Shown here: positions 1-8,202 of the stretch, piece after piece
Position numbering within the stretch: position 1 is the stretch's first letter
Layout of the letters: every line of letters begins with the position of its first letter
DNA from: a virus
Direction: 5' to 3' (one strand)
Virus record (IMG/VR): IMGVR_UViG_3300020154_000003
Location: 302,039 to 366,038 of that record
DNA: 64,000 nucleotides
Translations under genes and position numbers: made by a program
The notes under the pieces: generated by a model
The model's database searches: none
The model's input: the letters and a program-made list of their open reading frames with translations, nothing else
What the model was told of the DNA's origin: nothing

Positions 1-79
1 TTTGTTCGTTACCTTCATTCCGAACATCATCGTAAATTCGTTTGATTATTGTGGTTAATTCATCCCACTCGTGTTTCAT
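1..79 (-). CDS. Partial CDS at left edge, unknown protein (N-terminus only)
   Basis: An open frame starts at an ATG at 79 and runs off the left edge; about 26 residues are visible, beginning MKHEWDELTTIIKRIYDD. The residues are charged and helical, with no recognisable domain. It lies just beyond the hairpin at 95-120, so it may be a separate transcription unit. I do not recognise it. The C-terminal part is outside the window. Confidence 0.5.
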   Translation of the reverse strand, partial: MKHEWDELTTIIKRIYDDVRNEGNEQ

Positions 80-85
80 ATATTT

Positions 86-120
86 TAAAAAGCAAATGCT
101 TTGACGTTAATCAAAGCATT
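86..120 (-). terminator. Rho-independent terminator after the coiled-coil protein gene
   Basis: A perfect 10-bp inverted repeat (95-104 with 111-120, loop of 6) lies 39 nt past the stop codon of the upstream gene. In the minus direction the stem is followed by TTGCTTTTT, a normal T-tract. It closes the transcription unit that begins near 3391. Confidence 0.75.
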
Positions 121-158
121 AAAAGTACGTAAAATTCAAACAATAAACAAACTAAAAT

Positions 159-659
159 TTAGCCCCAATGTTTGTACTGTACATAATCATGTAGATACGG
201 AAATGTTTGTAAAAACATATCCAAAACTCCATTACGGAATTGCGGATTTGAGAAGGCTACCTGTTTAAAAGGTGTATTATACTTATTTCTACCAGTATAA
301 ACGTTCTCAAAGTGCTTGTACAATTCGATAACCTTTTCCTTTTCTGATTCACCAGAATCGAACCTAGGCATATTCACCCCTCCATTGCTTCTAAGTGCGT
401 TATTTTCTTGGGTCAAAAGAAGAATTTTATTCTCCATTTCTTCAACCTGCTGATTCAATGCATTTAGTTGTTGTTCTAACCATCTCGAAGCCTTGTCTTC
501 ATCTGCAACAGGAGAAATCATCTCTTCAGTTGCCACTTCTTGTTGATTTTCATCCGGTTCTTCCAAACCAGTACCTTTAAGAAGGTCATTAACCTTCTTT
601 TTCGCTTCCTTTATTTTTTCTTCGTCAACGGTGCTCACCGCAGATTTTTTTTTAGCCAT
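159..659 (-). CDS. Coiled-coil protein, function unknown (166 aa)
   Basis: The protein starts at an ATG (MAKKKSAVSTVDEEK). It has a lysine-rich, acidic N-terminal third, then a heptad-like coiled coil at about residues 60-95 (WLEQQLNALNQQVEEMENK). The C-terminal third is aromatic-rich (YKHFENVY, FPYLHDYVQYKHWG) and looks folded. No catalytic motif is visible. It is the last gene of the RuvC/metallophosphoesterase unit, 12 bp after the phosphoesterase stop codon, and is followed by a terminator. The coiled coil suggests an oligomeric adaptor or scaffold, but this is inference. Confidence 0.8.
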   Translation of the reverse strand: MAKKKSAVSTVDEEKIKEAKKKVNDLLKGTGLEEPDENQQEVATEEMISPVADEDKASRWLEQQLNALNQQVEEMENKILLLTQENNALRSNGGVNMPRFDSGESEKEKVIELYKHFENVYTGRNKYNTPFKQVAFSNPQFRNGVLDMFLQTFPYLHDYVQYKHWG

Positions 660-671
660 TGTAATTATAAT

Positions 672-2117
672 TTAAATAATATTATGTGAGAACTCAGCAA
701 CCAATCCGTTATCTTTCGCATATAGGAATGCTATTGCTGATTTCATACTCATATATCCTTTTCTGTTATGCCAATCATCAGTTCCACTCAGCGATGGCAA
801 TATTCTTACCGTAAAACCTTGAAATTCTTGTACATCCAAATATTTGGTTGTTTTTCGAGAGTGGAAGTGACCCAAATGCATTTGTCTACATTTTGTTTTA
901 GCCCACAGATCAGGTTTTTCAGTTGCCATGATCAATCCCAATTCTTGATGCTTCTCTTCATTACCGTGAGTAAATCCGATCAGGTTAATACCGTAAACAT
1001 GGTACTTTCTTTGTGTTGCATCATTATTGATTGTGACATTCGTAGACTTATGATAATAAGCTTGCAATACACATCCCAAATAGTACACTGTTTGATAATC
1101 ATGGTTACCACTAACCATCATTACTTTTACAGGCGCAATTGCAGATAATTTATTGATGTTTTCAATCAACAAATCCTTTGCTTTCTGAAACATTTGTTGC
1201 CATCTTGAGTCAACTCTTTGATCAGTACCTGCAGTAGTCTTATTCAACATGTTATCGATGTTGAATAAATCATTACCTACTGGAAGTAGTATTTCTTCGA
1301 TTTCATCTTTATAATGTGCAACGTGTGAAAGGAGTTTTTCAACAGATTCGTTGTATCGCTGAATAGCAATTTTTGTGTCGTAGTTTTCACCGCTTTCATC
1401 TTCCCAAGCCAATTTACCAATATGAAGATCAGGGAGTGAAAGTTCCAACATATACTTCTTTCCTTGTGCAGAATGAGGTTTAGTCAGATATGAAAGGTCG
1501 GGAGCATTATCACGAATGTTAACCAAGAAATTTTCCCACACTCGTTGTTCTTCTTGGGTGCGAATTCTTGATAAGAATAATTTAACTTGGAAGTTCTGGA
1601 AAGTTGCGGGGTCAGTAGTTGTTTGAACTGGTTTACCGTTTTCATCGTACTCAGTCTTTTTCAACTTCATGGTAACATCCCATTTGTTGGCAATTTCTTT
1701 GTCGATTTTCCAAACATTAAGATCAATATCTGCTGCCTTAACTAATTGTTCAGCAGTCTTGATAATCTCATTACCTCTATAATCAACTTCTATCGTATTA
1801 TCGGTTTTTGTTTGATGTGTTTGTTCTTTTTCGATGATTGTTTCGCCACCAAGTAAACCGTCATCACCACTCTCTTCAAGAATCTCTTTCTTGAGATCAT
1901 CAAATTGATTTGATATAAATGAGTTGTATTTTTTTATGAATTTGTCGTATATTTCTTTTTCTTCAGGAGTTGTTGGAGTTGATCCTCTTAAAGTTCTAAG
2001 AAATCTTTCTGGTCTTTTATAGAATATACAAGCTTGGGTTAGTGTGGTGTCATTTAATGCTGCGTGATCTATGATTTTGATGCCTGCAAGTAATCTAATT
2101 ATAAGCGTTTCTAACAT
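672..2117 (-). CDS. Calcineurin-like metallophosphoesterase
   Basis: The C-terminal half carries the full dimetal phosphoesterase motif series: DLHIGK (about residue 232), GND (about 280), GNHD (about 338), THG, and GHFHS (about 415). Substrates of the family range from nucleotides to nucleic acids; in phages such enzymes are often nucleases. The N-terminal 200 residues look helical and could bind DNA, but I do not recognise a family. I chose the ATG at 2117 (MLETLIIRLLAG). The same frame is open to a TTG at 2186, 3 bp after the previous stop codon, which would add 23 hydrophobic residues. It is co-transcribed with a RuvC-like resolvase, so a role in DNA processing is likely. The exact substrate cannot be read from the sequence. 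Confidence 0.85.
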   Translation of the reverse strand: MLETLIIRLLAGIKIIDHAALNDTTLTQACIFYKRPERFLRTLRGSTPTTPEEKEIYDKFIKKYNSFISNQFDDLKKEILEESGDDGLLGGETIIEKEQTHQTKTDNTIEVDYRGNEIIKTAEQLVKAADIDLNVWKIDKEIANKWDVTMKLKKTEYDENGKPVQTTTDPATFQNFQVKLFLSRIRTQEEQRVWENFLVNIRDNAPDLSYLTKPHSAQGKKYMLELSLPDLHIGKLAWEDESGENYDTKIAIQRYNESVEKLLSHVAHYKDEIEEILLPVGNDLFNIDNMLNKTTAGTDQRVDSRWQQMFQKAKDLLIENINKLSAIAPVKVMMVSGNHDYQTVYYLGCVLQAYYHKSTNVTINNDATQRKYHVYGINLIGFTHGNEEKHQELGLIMATEKPDLWAKTKCRQMHLGHFHSRKTTKYLDVQEFQGFTVRILPSLSGTDDWHNRKGYMSMKSAIAFLYAKDNGLVAEFSHNII

Positions 2118-2189
2118 TCGTTTCTTTGTTGAATAAGATAATTTTCTCTCGTTCGTAAATAAAAATAGTATTTTATTACCAAACAAGCA

Positions 2190-2498
2190 TTATTTGAAAT
2201 ATGTATTATTTTCTTTTAAAAACTTAAATGTTTCCTCATACTTTTTACAAAGTTCAAGAAATCCAATTTCCTCTTCCAATGAAAAAGAAAACCATTCGCC
2301 AGTTTTTTTGAACGGGCTATAATAATTCTTTAAAGTTGTTTCGAGAAGATGTGGGTTTTCGCTTTCAAAGACATGTATGATACTAATGTTCTCTGCATTG
2401 CCAGTCTGATGCTGCTTACGCCTCTTGTGAGGATTTTTGCTCACTCCTATCTTATAGCATCCACTTTCATCGGATTGCATTAAATACACATATTTCAA
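2190..2498 (-). CDS. GIY-YIG family protein (T5orf172/MUG113-like), TTG start
   Basis: This 102-residue protein has the GIY-YIG core: an N-terminal YVYLMQ strand followed by CYKIGVSKNPHKRRKQHQTG, with the conserved arginines and lysines of the MUG113/T5orf172 type. The glutamate in LLETTLKNYY may be the catalytic acid. The first codon is TTG at 2498. The next in-frame ATG (2480) would delete the first catalytic strand, and a stop codon lies just upstream, so TTG is the likely start. It could be a small nuclease acting on host or competitor DNA, a homing-type remnant, or a repair factor. It lies between the RuvC-like and metallophosphoesterase genes. Confidence 0.8.
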   Translation of the reverse strand: MKYVYLMQSDESGCYKIGVSKNPHKRRKQHQTGNAENISIIHVFESENPHLLETTLKNYYSPFKKTGEWFSFSLEEEIGFLELCKKYEETFKFLKENNTYFK

Positions 2499-2533
2499 AT
2501 TTTAGGTATGTTACAAAAGCAATAATAGTTAAA

Positions 2534-3148
2534 CTATTTAACAATTCCAAGCACCTTTAATCCTGAAAATCCTACCACATACGCATCAGACATATCATAG
2601 CTGGTCTCTTTCACCGCGCCACTCTTCTTATACATCCACTTAATTTGAGGCTCCATTTTCGAGACTTTATGCCATAGGTAAACCTTCTTATCCACGTCCT
2701 TCGGGAAGCTTAACGTTTCCTTAACTTTGCCCTTAACTTTCTTAACTTTAACTAATTCAGGACAGAATAACTTTCTTGAATTATACACAGAAATCAGGTA
2801 AGGTGGTACTCCAAAAATTTCTTTAAGAATATAACAAGCAATCCCATTGAAAGCCAGTAATTTAGCTGTAGTTTCAATATTAACGGGAGTGTTCATCAAA
2901 GGTGCCTCCACAAAAATATTCTTTATGGTGCAGTTATATTCCTTTTCTACTCGCTCTCTAAATAAGTGTACATATTGTTTAAATATGTCAGCCTTATCCA
3001 AATACCTAACTTCTTCAGGTACATTTTTATTCGTTTCCAACTTTAAATGCCTCAATTCCACGAGTTTACCCCGCTCATCCCATAATGCCATACCGACATT
3101 AGTTGTTGAGATGTCCAACGACCATGAATATTCTAACTCAGTACCCAT
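2534..3148 (-). CDS. RuvC-like Holliday-junction resolvase / RNase H-fold nuclease
   Basis: The fold and acids match RuvC-type resolvases. D12 lies in SLDISTTNVGMAL, E81 in NIFVEAPL, and D185 and D188 in YDMSDAYVVGF; this D-E-D-D set binds two metal ions in RuvC. At 204 residues it has a normal length for the family. The expected role is cleaving branched recombination intermediates before packaging, as T4 endonuclease VII or RuvC would. It starts at an ATG 6 bp after the stop codon of the small DNA-binding protein gene (3155), in one transcription unit with it. Some insertion between E81 and D185 is Lys/Val rich. Confidence 0.85.
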   Translation of the reverse strand: MGTELEYSWSLDISTTNVGMALWDERGKLVELRHLKLETNKNVPEEVRYLDKADIFKQYVHLFRERVEKEYNCTIKNIFVEAPLMNTPVNIETTAKLLAFNGIACYILKEIFGVPPYLISVYNSRKLFCPELVKVKKVKGKVKETLSFPKDVDKKVYLWHKVSKMEPQIKWMYKKSGAVKETSYDMSDAYVVGFSGLKVLGIVK

Positions 3149-3154
3149 CCTTAA

Positions 3155-3358
3155 TTAATTACCGTTTAGCTTATCAATTTGCTTCTGCAACTCTTTAGGG
3201 TCGCTTAGGTAAAGCTTAATTAAGTCTTCGATCACGCCACCAATTTTTCTTTTGCTGCCCATACAATACTTTTTCATTCTCGCATGGAGTGCGCCATCAA
3301 TAATTACTGACTTAGATTTTTGATCGTCTTTCAGTGTGTTTTTTACTAATTCTTCCAT
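3155..3358 (-). CDS. Small ribbon-helix-helix-like DNA-binding protein
   Basis: This 67-residue protein has a strand-helix-helix pattern in the middle: SVIIDGALHARMKKYC then IGGVIEDLIKLYL. This resembles Arc/CopG ribbon-helix-helix proteins, with a basic helix and an amphipathic helix. The N-terminal 15 residues are charged and the C-terminal tail is polar. It is the first gene after the promoter-like motif at 3391, which suits a small regulator of its own unit. The assignment is by pattern only. Confidence 0.75.
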   Translation of the reverse strand: MEELVKNTLKDDQKSKSVIIDGALHARMKKYCMGSKRKIGGVIEDLIKLYLSDPKELQKQIDKLNGN

Positions 3359-3390
3359 TTTTCATATTTATTACAATCAGATGATTTTAT

Positions 3391-3400
3391 AATAAATACT
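3391..3400 (-). promoter_or_regulatory. Promoter-like motif AGTATTTATT
   Basis: One copy of the recurrent intergenic element, 32 nt before the ATG at 3358. It heads the unit 3358-159, which ends at the 86-120 terminator. Confidence 0.55.
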
Positions 3401-3441
3401 AAAAATTTAGAAAAAAGAATAAAAATTTATAAGATTTTCTC

Positions 3442-4224
3442 TTAAAAATCCAAACTAAATTGGACTGTTCTAAATATTGTTGAATCCTTCGCAATAGGGT
3501 TGTTTAACTTACCCACAGCAACAAGATTATTATTATCGTCAAACACACCCACTTCACTGATTTGTACGGGGCTTGTGCTATCCCAAGTTGGGTTTGTTGT
3601 TGAATTATATTGATTCAAAGGCAATACAATTGAAATATCTGTTGTGTAAGCAATCGCTTGAATTTCACTCCTAACATTACCAAAGAAGAAAGCTTCTTCT
3701 CCAAATGCTAATTTATTTGTATCGCCACTCAGGGCACTTGGATAATTTAAATAATCTAACGTATAGGTCTCAGCATCATTGATCTCTTGAACGCCAATAG
3801 TTACTATGGTAGCAGAATTAAATGCAGCCTTAGGTATAGTTGTGCCTGAAAAAGATTCATAACCATCTAATTGATTGGTCAAATCAAGAATTTTCCATCC
3901 ATCCACATCAGGAGTGACCGTTGATCCAGTACCATCTACAATTTGAGCAACGCCAAAGAATTTAGTAGCTGACCAACCTTCACCCGTTTGTCCTGAAGCA
4001 ATGTCTAAGGTATTTTTCATAAATGGGAAGAGAGACCCATCAGGAACAATAATGCTCAACGTCTTATTCACCAAAGAATTCGTTTCCAATTTCTCAATGT
4101 AATTACAATGAATACTAGGCGAATAACCATAAGATTTTCCTAATTCATATGCATTGGCAGTACCGCCAGTAACTGAGTTATCTCCTAGTAAGTATGTAAA
4201 AAATATTGTTTTACCTAAACTCAT
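3442..4224 (-). CDS. Probable tail/virion structural protein (260 aa)
   Basis: I do not recognise the family. The protein is rich in beta-prone Thr, Ser, Val and Gly, has no cysteine-rich or enzymatic motif, and starts MSLGKTIFFTYLLGD. It follows the 528-residue tail-collar-like gene with a 2-bp gap and is the last gene of the tail/baseplate block. Tail accessory or adhesin-chaperone functions are plausible. Confidence that it is a gene is high; its role is inferred from position. Confidence 0.75.
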   Translation of the reverse strand: MSLGKTIFFTYLLGDNSVTGGTANAYELGKSYGYSPSIHCNYIEKLETNSLVNKTLSIIVPDGSLFPFMKNTLDIASGQTGEGWSATKFFGVAQIVDGTGSTVTPDVDGWKILDLTNQLDGYESFSGTTIPKAAFNSATIVTIGVQEINDAETYTLDYLNYPSALSGDTNKLAFGEEAFFFGNVRSEIQAIAYTTDISIVLPLNQYNSTTNPTWDSTSPVQISEVGVFDDNNNLVAVGKLNNPIAKDSTIFRTVQFSLDF

Positions 4225-4226
4225 AA

Positions 4227-5813
4227 TTATGAATTATTTACAAATGTAACTGAACCATCAGTCAAGGTTATTTCTACCGTATCAGTTAACGTATTGTTAG
4301 GTGCTGGTACAAAATTATCAGTAACAACAATTGTGTATGTTCCAGTACCCAAATTACTGAAGACATTTGATGCTTGACTAACGCCACCATTAATCGAATA
4401 AACTGGTTCAACAGCATTGCTAACGAATACAGTGATTTTACCATCGCTGACGCTAGATGATGTTGGATTGTTAATAACAAATGACATGTTAAACATATTG
4501 TTAACTGGCTCACAAGCAGATAAGTTGAAGCCAATCGTGGCTCTAGGTAGTGTCCAGTTTCTATTCGATTTATATGTCATGGCGAATAACAATTCCTGAT
4601 CTTCGATAACAAAAATCTTAAGATCATTGAAAACTTTCCCAACTACGTTTCCAAATCTGTCAACCAGATCATGATACGTTGCAGTCAATCCGCTCAACAC
4701 TTTTGGTGTGCTGTCACAACTCAACTTCAAACCAATAGTCCCACCAGTTTCATAATGCCACATGATTGTTGGTAGTTCCAGCACCGGAGTATCTTCAAAA
4801 AGTCCTTCACCATAATGATTTGATGGAGATGCATTGGTGAAATGGATAATACCAATTTTTTTTATCTCCGGGGTTAAACGTTCTATGTAACGAACAAACC
4901 CACCAAAGCTTTTAGTATAATATTGTGAATAATTTCTATCTGTCGATGCAACACCTGCAACTTCCTCAGTAAAAACAATCGCCATATTCCAAACTGGAAC
5001 ATCTCTAACTGGACATATACAGTTCTCCAAAAATGCAATCACACTTTCTTCAATGAAATCAGTTACATATGGTGCGCTATAATATGTTTGAATTGAATCA
5101 CCGCTAATTTCTCTATTGTTATTGTTTGGATACAAAAATGCTCCTGCAGCTATCGATCCTCCTTCACCATTGAAGTTAGGAAGTGGTTTATCAACAGTCA
5201 CAACTAAATTATCTGTGCTCAAAGCACCTGAAATCTTGTTTTCTATTTTATACCAAATATAAGGTACAGCCTCACTCACTGTCGGACTGACAGTTCCACC
5301 GCTTATCAATGGATTTGACCATTTTACAAGTAAATAATCACCAATTACAGGTTCTGTAATATTTGCCAAATAAGTTGGTGATTTTCTGATGGTTAACGTG
5401 GTTCCACCTGCTACTGTTGCAATGTTTATCTGCATGTCAGCCTGTTTCATTGTGAATGAATCGGTCAACAGCGTTGCGGATGTGCCAGTTATTGAGAAGA
5501 ATCCACGTTCAGTAGCACTATTTGTTAAAATATTAGTGTTCGAAACAACGGTAGGTAGTGCAGTATATATTGTTTCCTCATCATCGCTATTCTGTAGAAT
5601 ATGCGAAATAAAAGTCGGATTATTGTCCTTTGGCCTGAGAATATTGGCCATAAACGCATCAAAACTGATGTCATTATTAAACCCATAGTCAATCTCACTA
5701 TCACCAACAGCCCACTTAGTCATGGTCAATTTACCTTGTGAAAGTAATTGTCTACCAACATTCGTTAATTTAATGTTAATTACCGTAGGGTTATTTTTTA
5801 GTATGAAAGACAT
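4227..5813 (-). CDS. Tail-fibre/tail-collar-like protein (528 aa)
   Basis: The N-terminus (INIKLTNVGRQLLSQGKL then KWAVGDSEIDYG) resembles the attachment region of phage tail-collar fibre proteins of the DUF3751 type, where an LT..GR..L..G segment precedes a GDGE-like motif. The rest is beta-rich. The C-terminal ~90 residues look like an Ig-like or PKD-like module (NVFSNLGTGTYTIVVTDN). It begins 10 nt after a copy of the AGTATTTATT motif. It probably connects a distal adhesin to the baseplate. Family assignment is by pattern, not by search. Confidence 0.75.
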   Translation of the reverse strand: MSFILKNNPTVINIKLTNVGRQLLSQGKLTMTKWAVGDSEIDYGFNNDISFDAFMANILRPKDNNPTFISHILQNSDDEETIYTALPTVVSNTNILTNSATERGFFSITGTSATLLTDSFTMKQADMQINIATVAGGTTLTIRKSPTYLANITEPVIGDYLLVKWSNPLISGGTVSPTVSEAVPYIWYKIENKISGALSTDNLVVTVDKPLPNFNGEGGSIAAGAFLYPNNNNREISGDSIQTYYSAPYVTDFIEESVIAFLENCICPVRDVPVWNMAIVFTEEVAGVASTDRNYSQYYTKSFGGFVRYIERLTPEIKKIGIIHFTNASPSNHYGEGLFEDTPVLELPTIMWHYETGGTIGLKLSCDSTPKVLSGLTATYHDLVDRFGNVVGKVFNDLKIFVIEDQELLFAMTYKSNRNWTLPRATIGFNLSACEPVNNMFNMSFVINNPTSSSVSDGKITVFVSNAVEPVYSINGGVSQASNVFSNLGTGTYTIVVTDNFVPAPNNTLTDTVEITLTDGSVTFVNNS

Positions 5814-5823
5814 ATATTTTTTA

Positions 5824-5833
5824 AATAAATACT
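5824..5833 (-). promoter_or_regulatory. Promoter-like motif AGTATTTATT
   Basis: Recurrent intergenic element 10 nt before the ATG at 5813. It overlaps the stop codon end of the upstream glycosyltransferase gene. Confidence 0.55.
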
Positions 5834-6774
5834 TACTCCTTTAATTTTAACGCTGCGGCTGTTTCACATATTTCATTGACATAGAAGCTTGAGCAGTACA
5901 TGTTACTTACATACGACAAATCTTCATCGAATGGCGATTTTGCAATGAAATCACCTTTATAAAACATATGTGATCTATCATTTTCGGTAACACCTGCATT
6001 ATGATAGATATTATTACTTTCTAGTTCAGATACTGGCGAAGTTGCCCAACAAAACGACAATTCATCAATTATTTCCGTATCCAGACCCATCAACCAAATA
6101 TTCCACAACAATGCCCACATATCAGCAGTCCACGATTGTATTGGTGATTGAACTGCGTTCTTCTCAGAGGTTACCAACATTGTTTTATATAAAATGTTAC
6201 AATCTCGTTCCACTTTATTCCAGAAATCGTATGATAAATTAAAATTTGAAGTAAATAAGTACTGAGCACCACCGGACATTTCTTGGTTGTTGATTACATG
6301 TGTTGGATTGATTCCCACTACTCGACACATTTTTTCTAATAACCCTAAACCCTTTTCTCTAATATATGCTGCACCGATATACGACCTAGTATCGGACACG
6401 TATATTTTTCTTTTGTCAATATAATCTTTCAAGTTTGGTATTTTTGTAAATATTACATCGCAGTCCATATATAAAACTGCTTTATTTTGTAATATGTCTG
6501 CGTATTCTCCAGTATATAATTGTTTAATTATATGAGGTCTAAGACTAGGTAAATATAATCTTTGAGACAAGTCCCTCGTATCTGGGAGAAAAATTACTCT
6601 AGCATCAGTAGTTTCTTTAAACTCAATTGCTTTTTCATTTATCCCAATTTTAGGATTATAACCAAATAGTATAATAGTTTTATCTTCAATTCCAAATTTT
6701 TTGAAATTGTGCATTTGAACTTGTAGTTGCCAAACGTAGTAATCTGTATCTGGTTGAGCAGTTAAAAACTTCAT
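5833..6774 (-). CDS. Glycosyltransferase, GT-A fold
   Basis: The 313-residue protein has the LYMDCDVIF motif with D104 and D106. This is the DxD metal and nucleotide-sugar site of GT-A glycosyltransferases of the GT8-like kind. Upstream strands (MKFLTAQPDTDYYVWQ, IILFGYNP) fit the start of a Rossmann-like domain. GGAQYLF and HNAGVTE later in the chain fit acceptor-site segments. It lies 14 bp after a BNR-repeat protein carrying a polythreonine linker. This suggests that it glycosylates virion proteins or alters host surface sugar. Donor and acceptor cannot be read from the sequence. Confidence 0.85.
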   Translation of the reverse strand: MKFLTAQPDTDYYVWQLQVQMHNFKKFGIEDKTIILFGYNPKIGINEKAIEFKETTDARVIFLPDTRDLSQRLYLPSLRPHIIKQLYTGEYADILQNKAVLYMDCDVIFTKIPNLKDYIDKRKIYVSDTRSYIGAAYIREKGLGLLEKMCRVVGINPTHVINNQEMSGGAQYLFTSNFNLSYDFWNKVERDCNILYKTMLVTSEKNAVQSPIQSWTADMWALLWNIWLMGLDTEIIDELSFCWATSPVSELESNNIYHNAGVTENDRSHMFYKGDFIAKSPFDEDLSYVSNMYCSSFYVNEICETAAALKLKE

Positions 6775-6788
6775 ATTCTATTGATTAA

Positions 6789-8201
6789 TTATACTGTAAG
6801 AGGCAGCTTAGAAGAAGACACACCAATACTTCCAGATAAAGTATCAAGTGATGCGTGATCCGAAATATTCCATGTAATTCCTCCATTATTAGAGTATAAA
6901 TACGATTTATTTAGAACTGTAGCACCAACAAATATTAACATACCTATGTGAGAGTCATCAGGGCTTTCAATTTGTGAGAATGAACTTCCAGCGGTGCCTG
7001 CTCCCAATATATCTTCAATAGGTTGTGTTATTGTCCAAGTTGCCCCATTATCAGTAGACCTACAAATATTTAATTTTGATGAACTTCCAATAGGTTTAGC
7101 TTGCAATACTAAAGTACCATCAGAAAGTACTACCAATCCAGTATAGTTCATACCTGCTGGCGATGTAGCTAACGTAGTCCATGTCAATCCACCATCGGTA
7201 GTATTAATTAAAACATCTGAAGTAGAACTACCGCCATTTGTTCTAATCATCCAACCAAATCCACTAGTATTTATTGAAAGTGAAGAGAAAGTCGATGATG
7301 GACTACCTAGACCAGTTGTCAAACTACCAGTAATATTTGTCCAAGTTACACCACCATTAACAGTTTTAATTAAACAAGACGTGAAAGGGCCGGGGTAATG
7401 ATACAAACCATATCCTATAGAAGCATTTGCGAAATGCCATTCTTGAACAGCCATAAGAAGACCCGGAAAAGTTACTACACTCCAACTATCCCCACCATTA
7501 GTTGATCGGTAGATATTATTACTCACCGTAGGGCCAGCCATCAATAAATTTTCTGTTACTGCGTATACGCTAATAATATTACTAACACCTGCAGGTTTAT
7601 TAGTCCAAGTAGTACCACCATCAGTAGTTTTCATAAACCCATCATACGTACTATTAATAACGTAACCAGTTAAATTACGGAATGATCCCCGATATGCTGA
7701 TGTAGTCATACCCGGAATTGTAATTTCGCTCCAATTAGCACCTCCATCAGCAGTTTTTAACATTTTTCCTCCAATTGTAGGCGAACCAAATCCTAACCAG
7801 TAATAAACTGGTGGTGGTAAGGTTGTTGTGGTCGTAGTGGTTGTCGTTGTTGTGGTCGTAGTTGTAGTTGTGGTGGTTGTTGGTGGTAAAATAATTGGAC
7901 ATGCAGTATAATCAATACCAACCGATTGAGTTTTTAATGTAGCTATTTGACCACTAGTGATGTCTGTAACCAATTCTAAAAATTCATCTCTTCTTGCATA
8001 GTATTCAGCATCAGTCATTAAACTAACATCACTTTCATTTATTGCTGGATATATATTAGTACTACCAGTAAACGCATTTTTCATATCAAATGAAAAATAT
8101 GTTGCGCCAGTAGTCGTTACTCCATACCAATCAGTGACACCAGTGATAACACTTTTTATCAGTACCGACCTTCTATATTCACCGTTTTGTATTATACTCA
8201 T
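6789..8201 (-). CDS. BNR/Ycf48-like beta-propeller protein with polythreonine linker
   Basis: This 470-residue protein has three parts. An N-terminal ~100-residue domain starts MSIIQNGEYRRSVLIK. A run of about 20 threonines flanked by PP and LPPP covers about residues 105-130. A C-terminal propeller has repeated Asp-box motifs such as TADGGANWSE, STNGGDSWS, TTDGGLTWT and STDNGATWT. BNR or Ycf48-like propellers bind sugars or proteins, so a receptor-binding role at the tail is likely. The propeller resembles the C-terminus of the adjacent 1538-residue protein, indicating local duplication. No sialidase catalytic set is apparent. Confidence 0.85.
   Translation of the reverse strand: MSIIQNGEYRRSVLIKSVITGVTDWYGVTTTGATYFSFDMKNAFTGSTNIYPAINESDVSLMTDAEYYARRDEFLELVTDITSGQIATLKTQSVGIDYTACPIILPPTTTTTTTTTTTTTTTTTTTTLPPPVYYWLGFGSPTIGGKMLKTADGGANWSEITIPGMTTSAYRGSFRNLTGYVINSTYDGFMKTTDGGTTWTNKPAGVSNIISVYAVTENLLMAGPTVSNNIYRSTNGGDSWSVVTFPGLLMAVQEWHFANASIGYGLYHYPGPFTSCLIKTVNGGVTWTNITGSLTTGLGSPSSTFSSLSINTSGFGWMIRTNGGSSTSDVLINTTDGGLTWTTLATSPAGMNYTGLVVLSDGTLVLQAKPIGSSSKLNICRSTDNGATWTITQPIEDILGAGTAGSSFSQIESPDDSHIGMLIFVGATVLNKSYLYSNNGGITWNISDHASLDTLSGSIGVSSSKLPLTV
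7810..7888 (-). repeat. Threonine-codon tract (low-complexity microsatellite-like repeat)
   Basis: The stretch is built of ACA, ACC, ACT and ACG codons in the minus direction, encoding the polythreonine linker. Codon use is mixed, so the peptide rather than the DNA repeat seems conserved. Length variation by slippage or recombination is still possible. Confidence 0.8.
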
Positions 8202-8202
8202 A

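Noticed and set aside
6895-6904. Motif copy CGTATTTATA inside the BNR protein gene
   Set aside because: It is intragenic with no nearby start in the coding direction, so it was treated as background.
7810-7888. The polythreonine tract as a sequencing artefact or frameshift site
   Set aside because: The frame continues cleanly into the BNR propeller and the codons are mixed rather than a single repeated unit.
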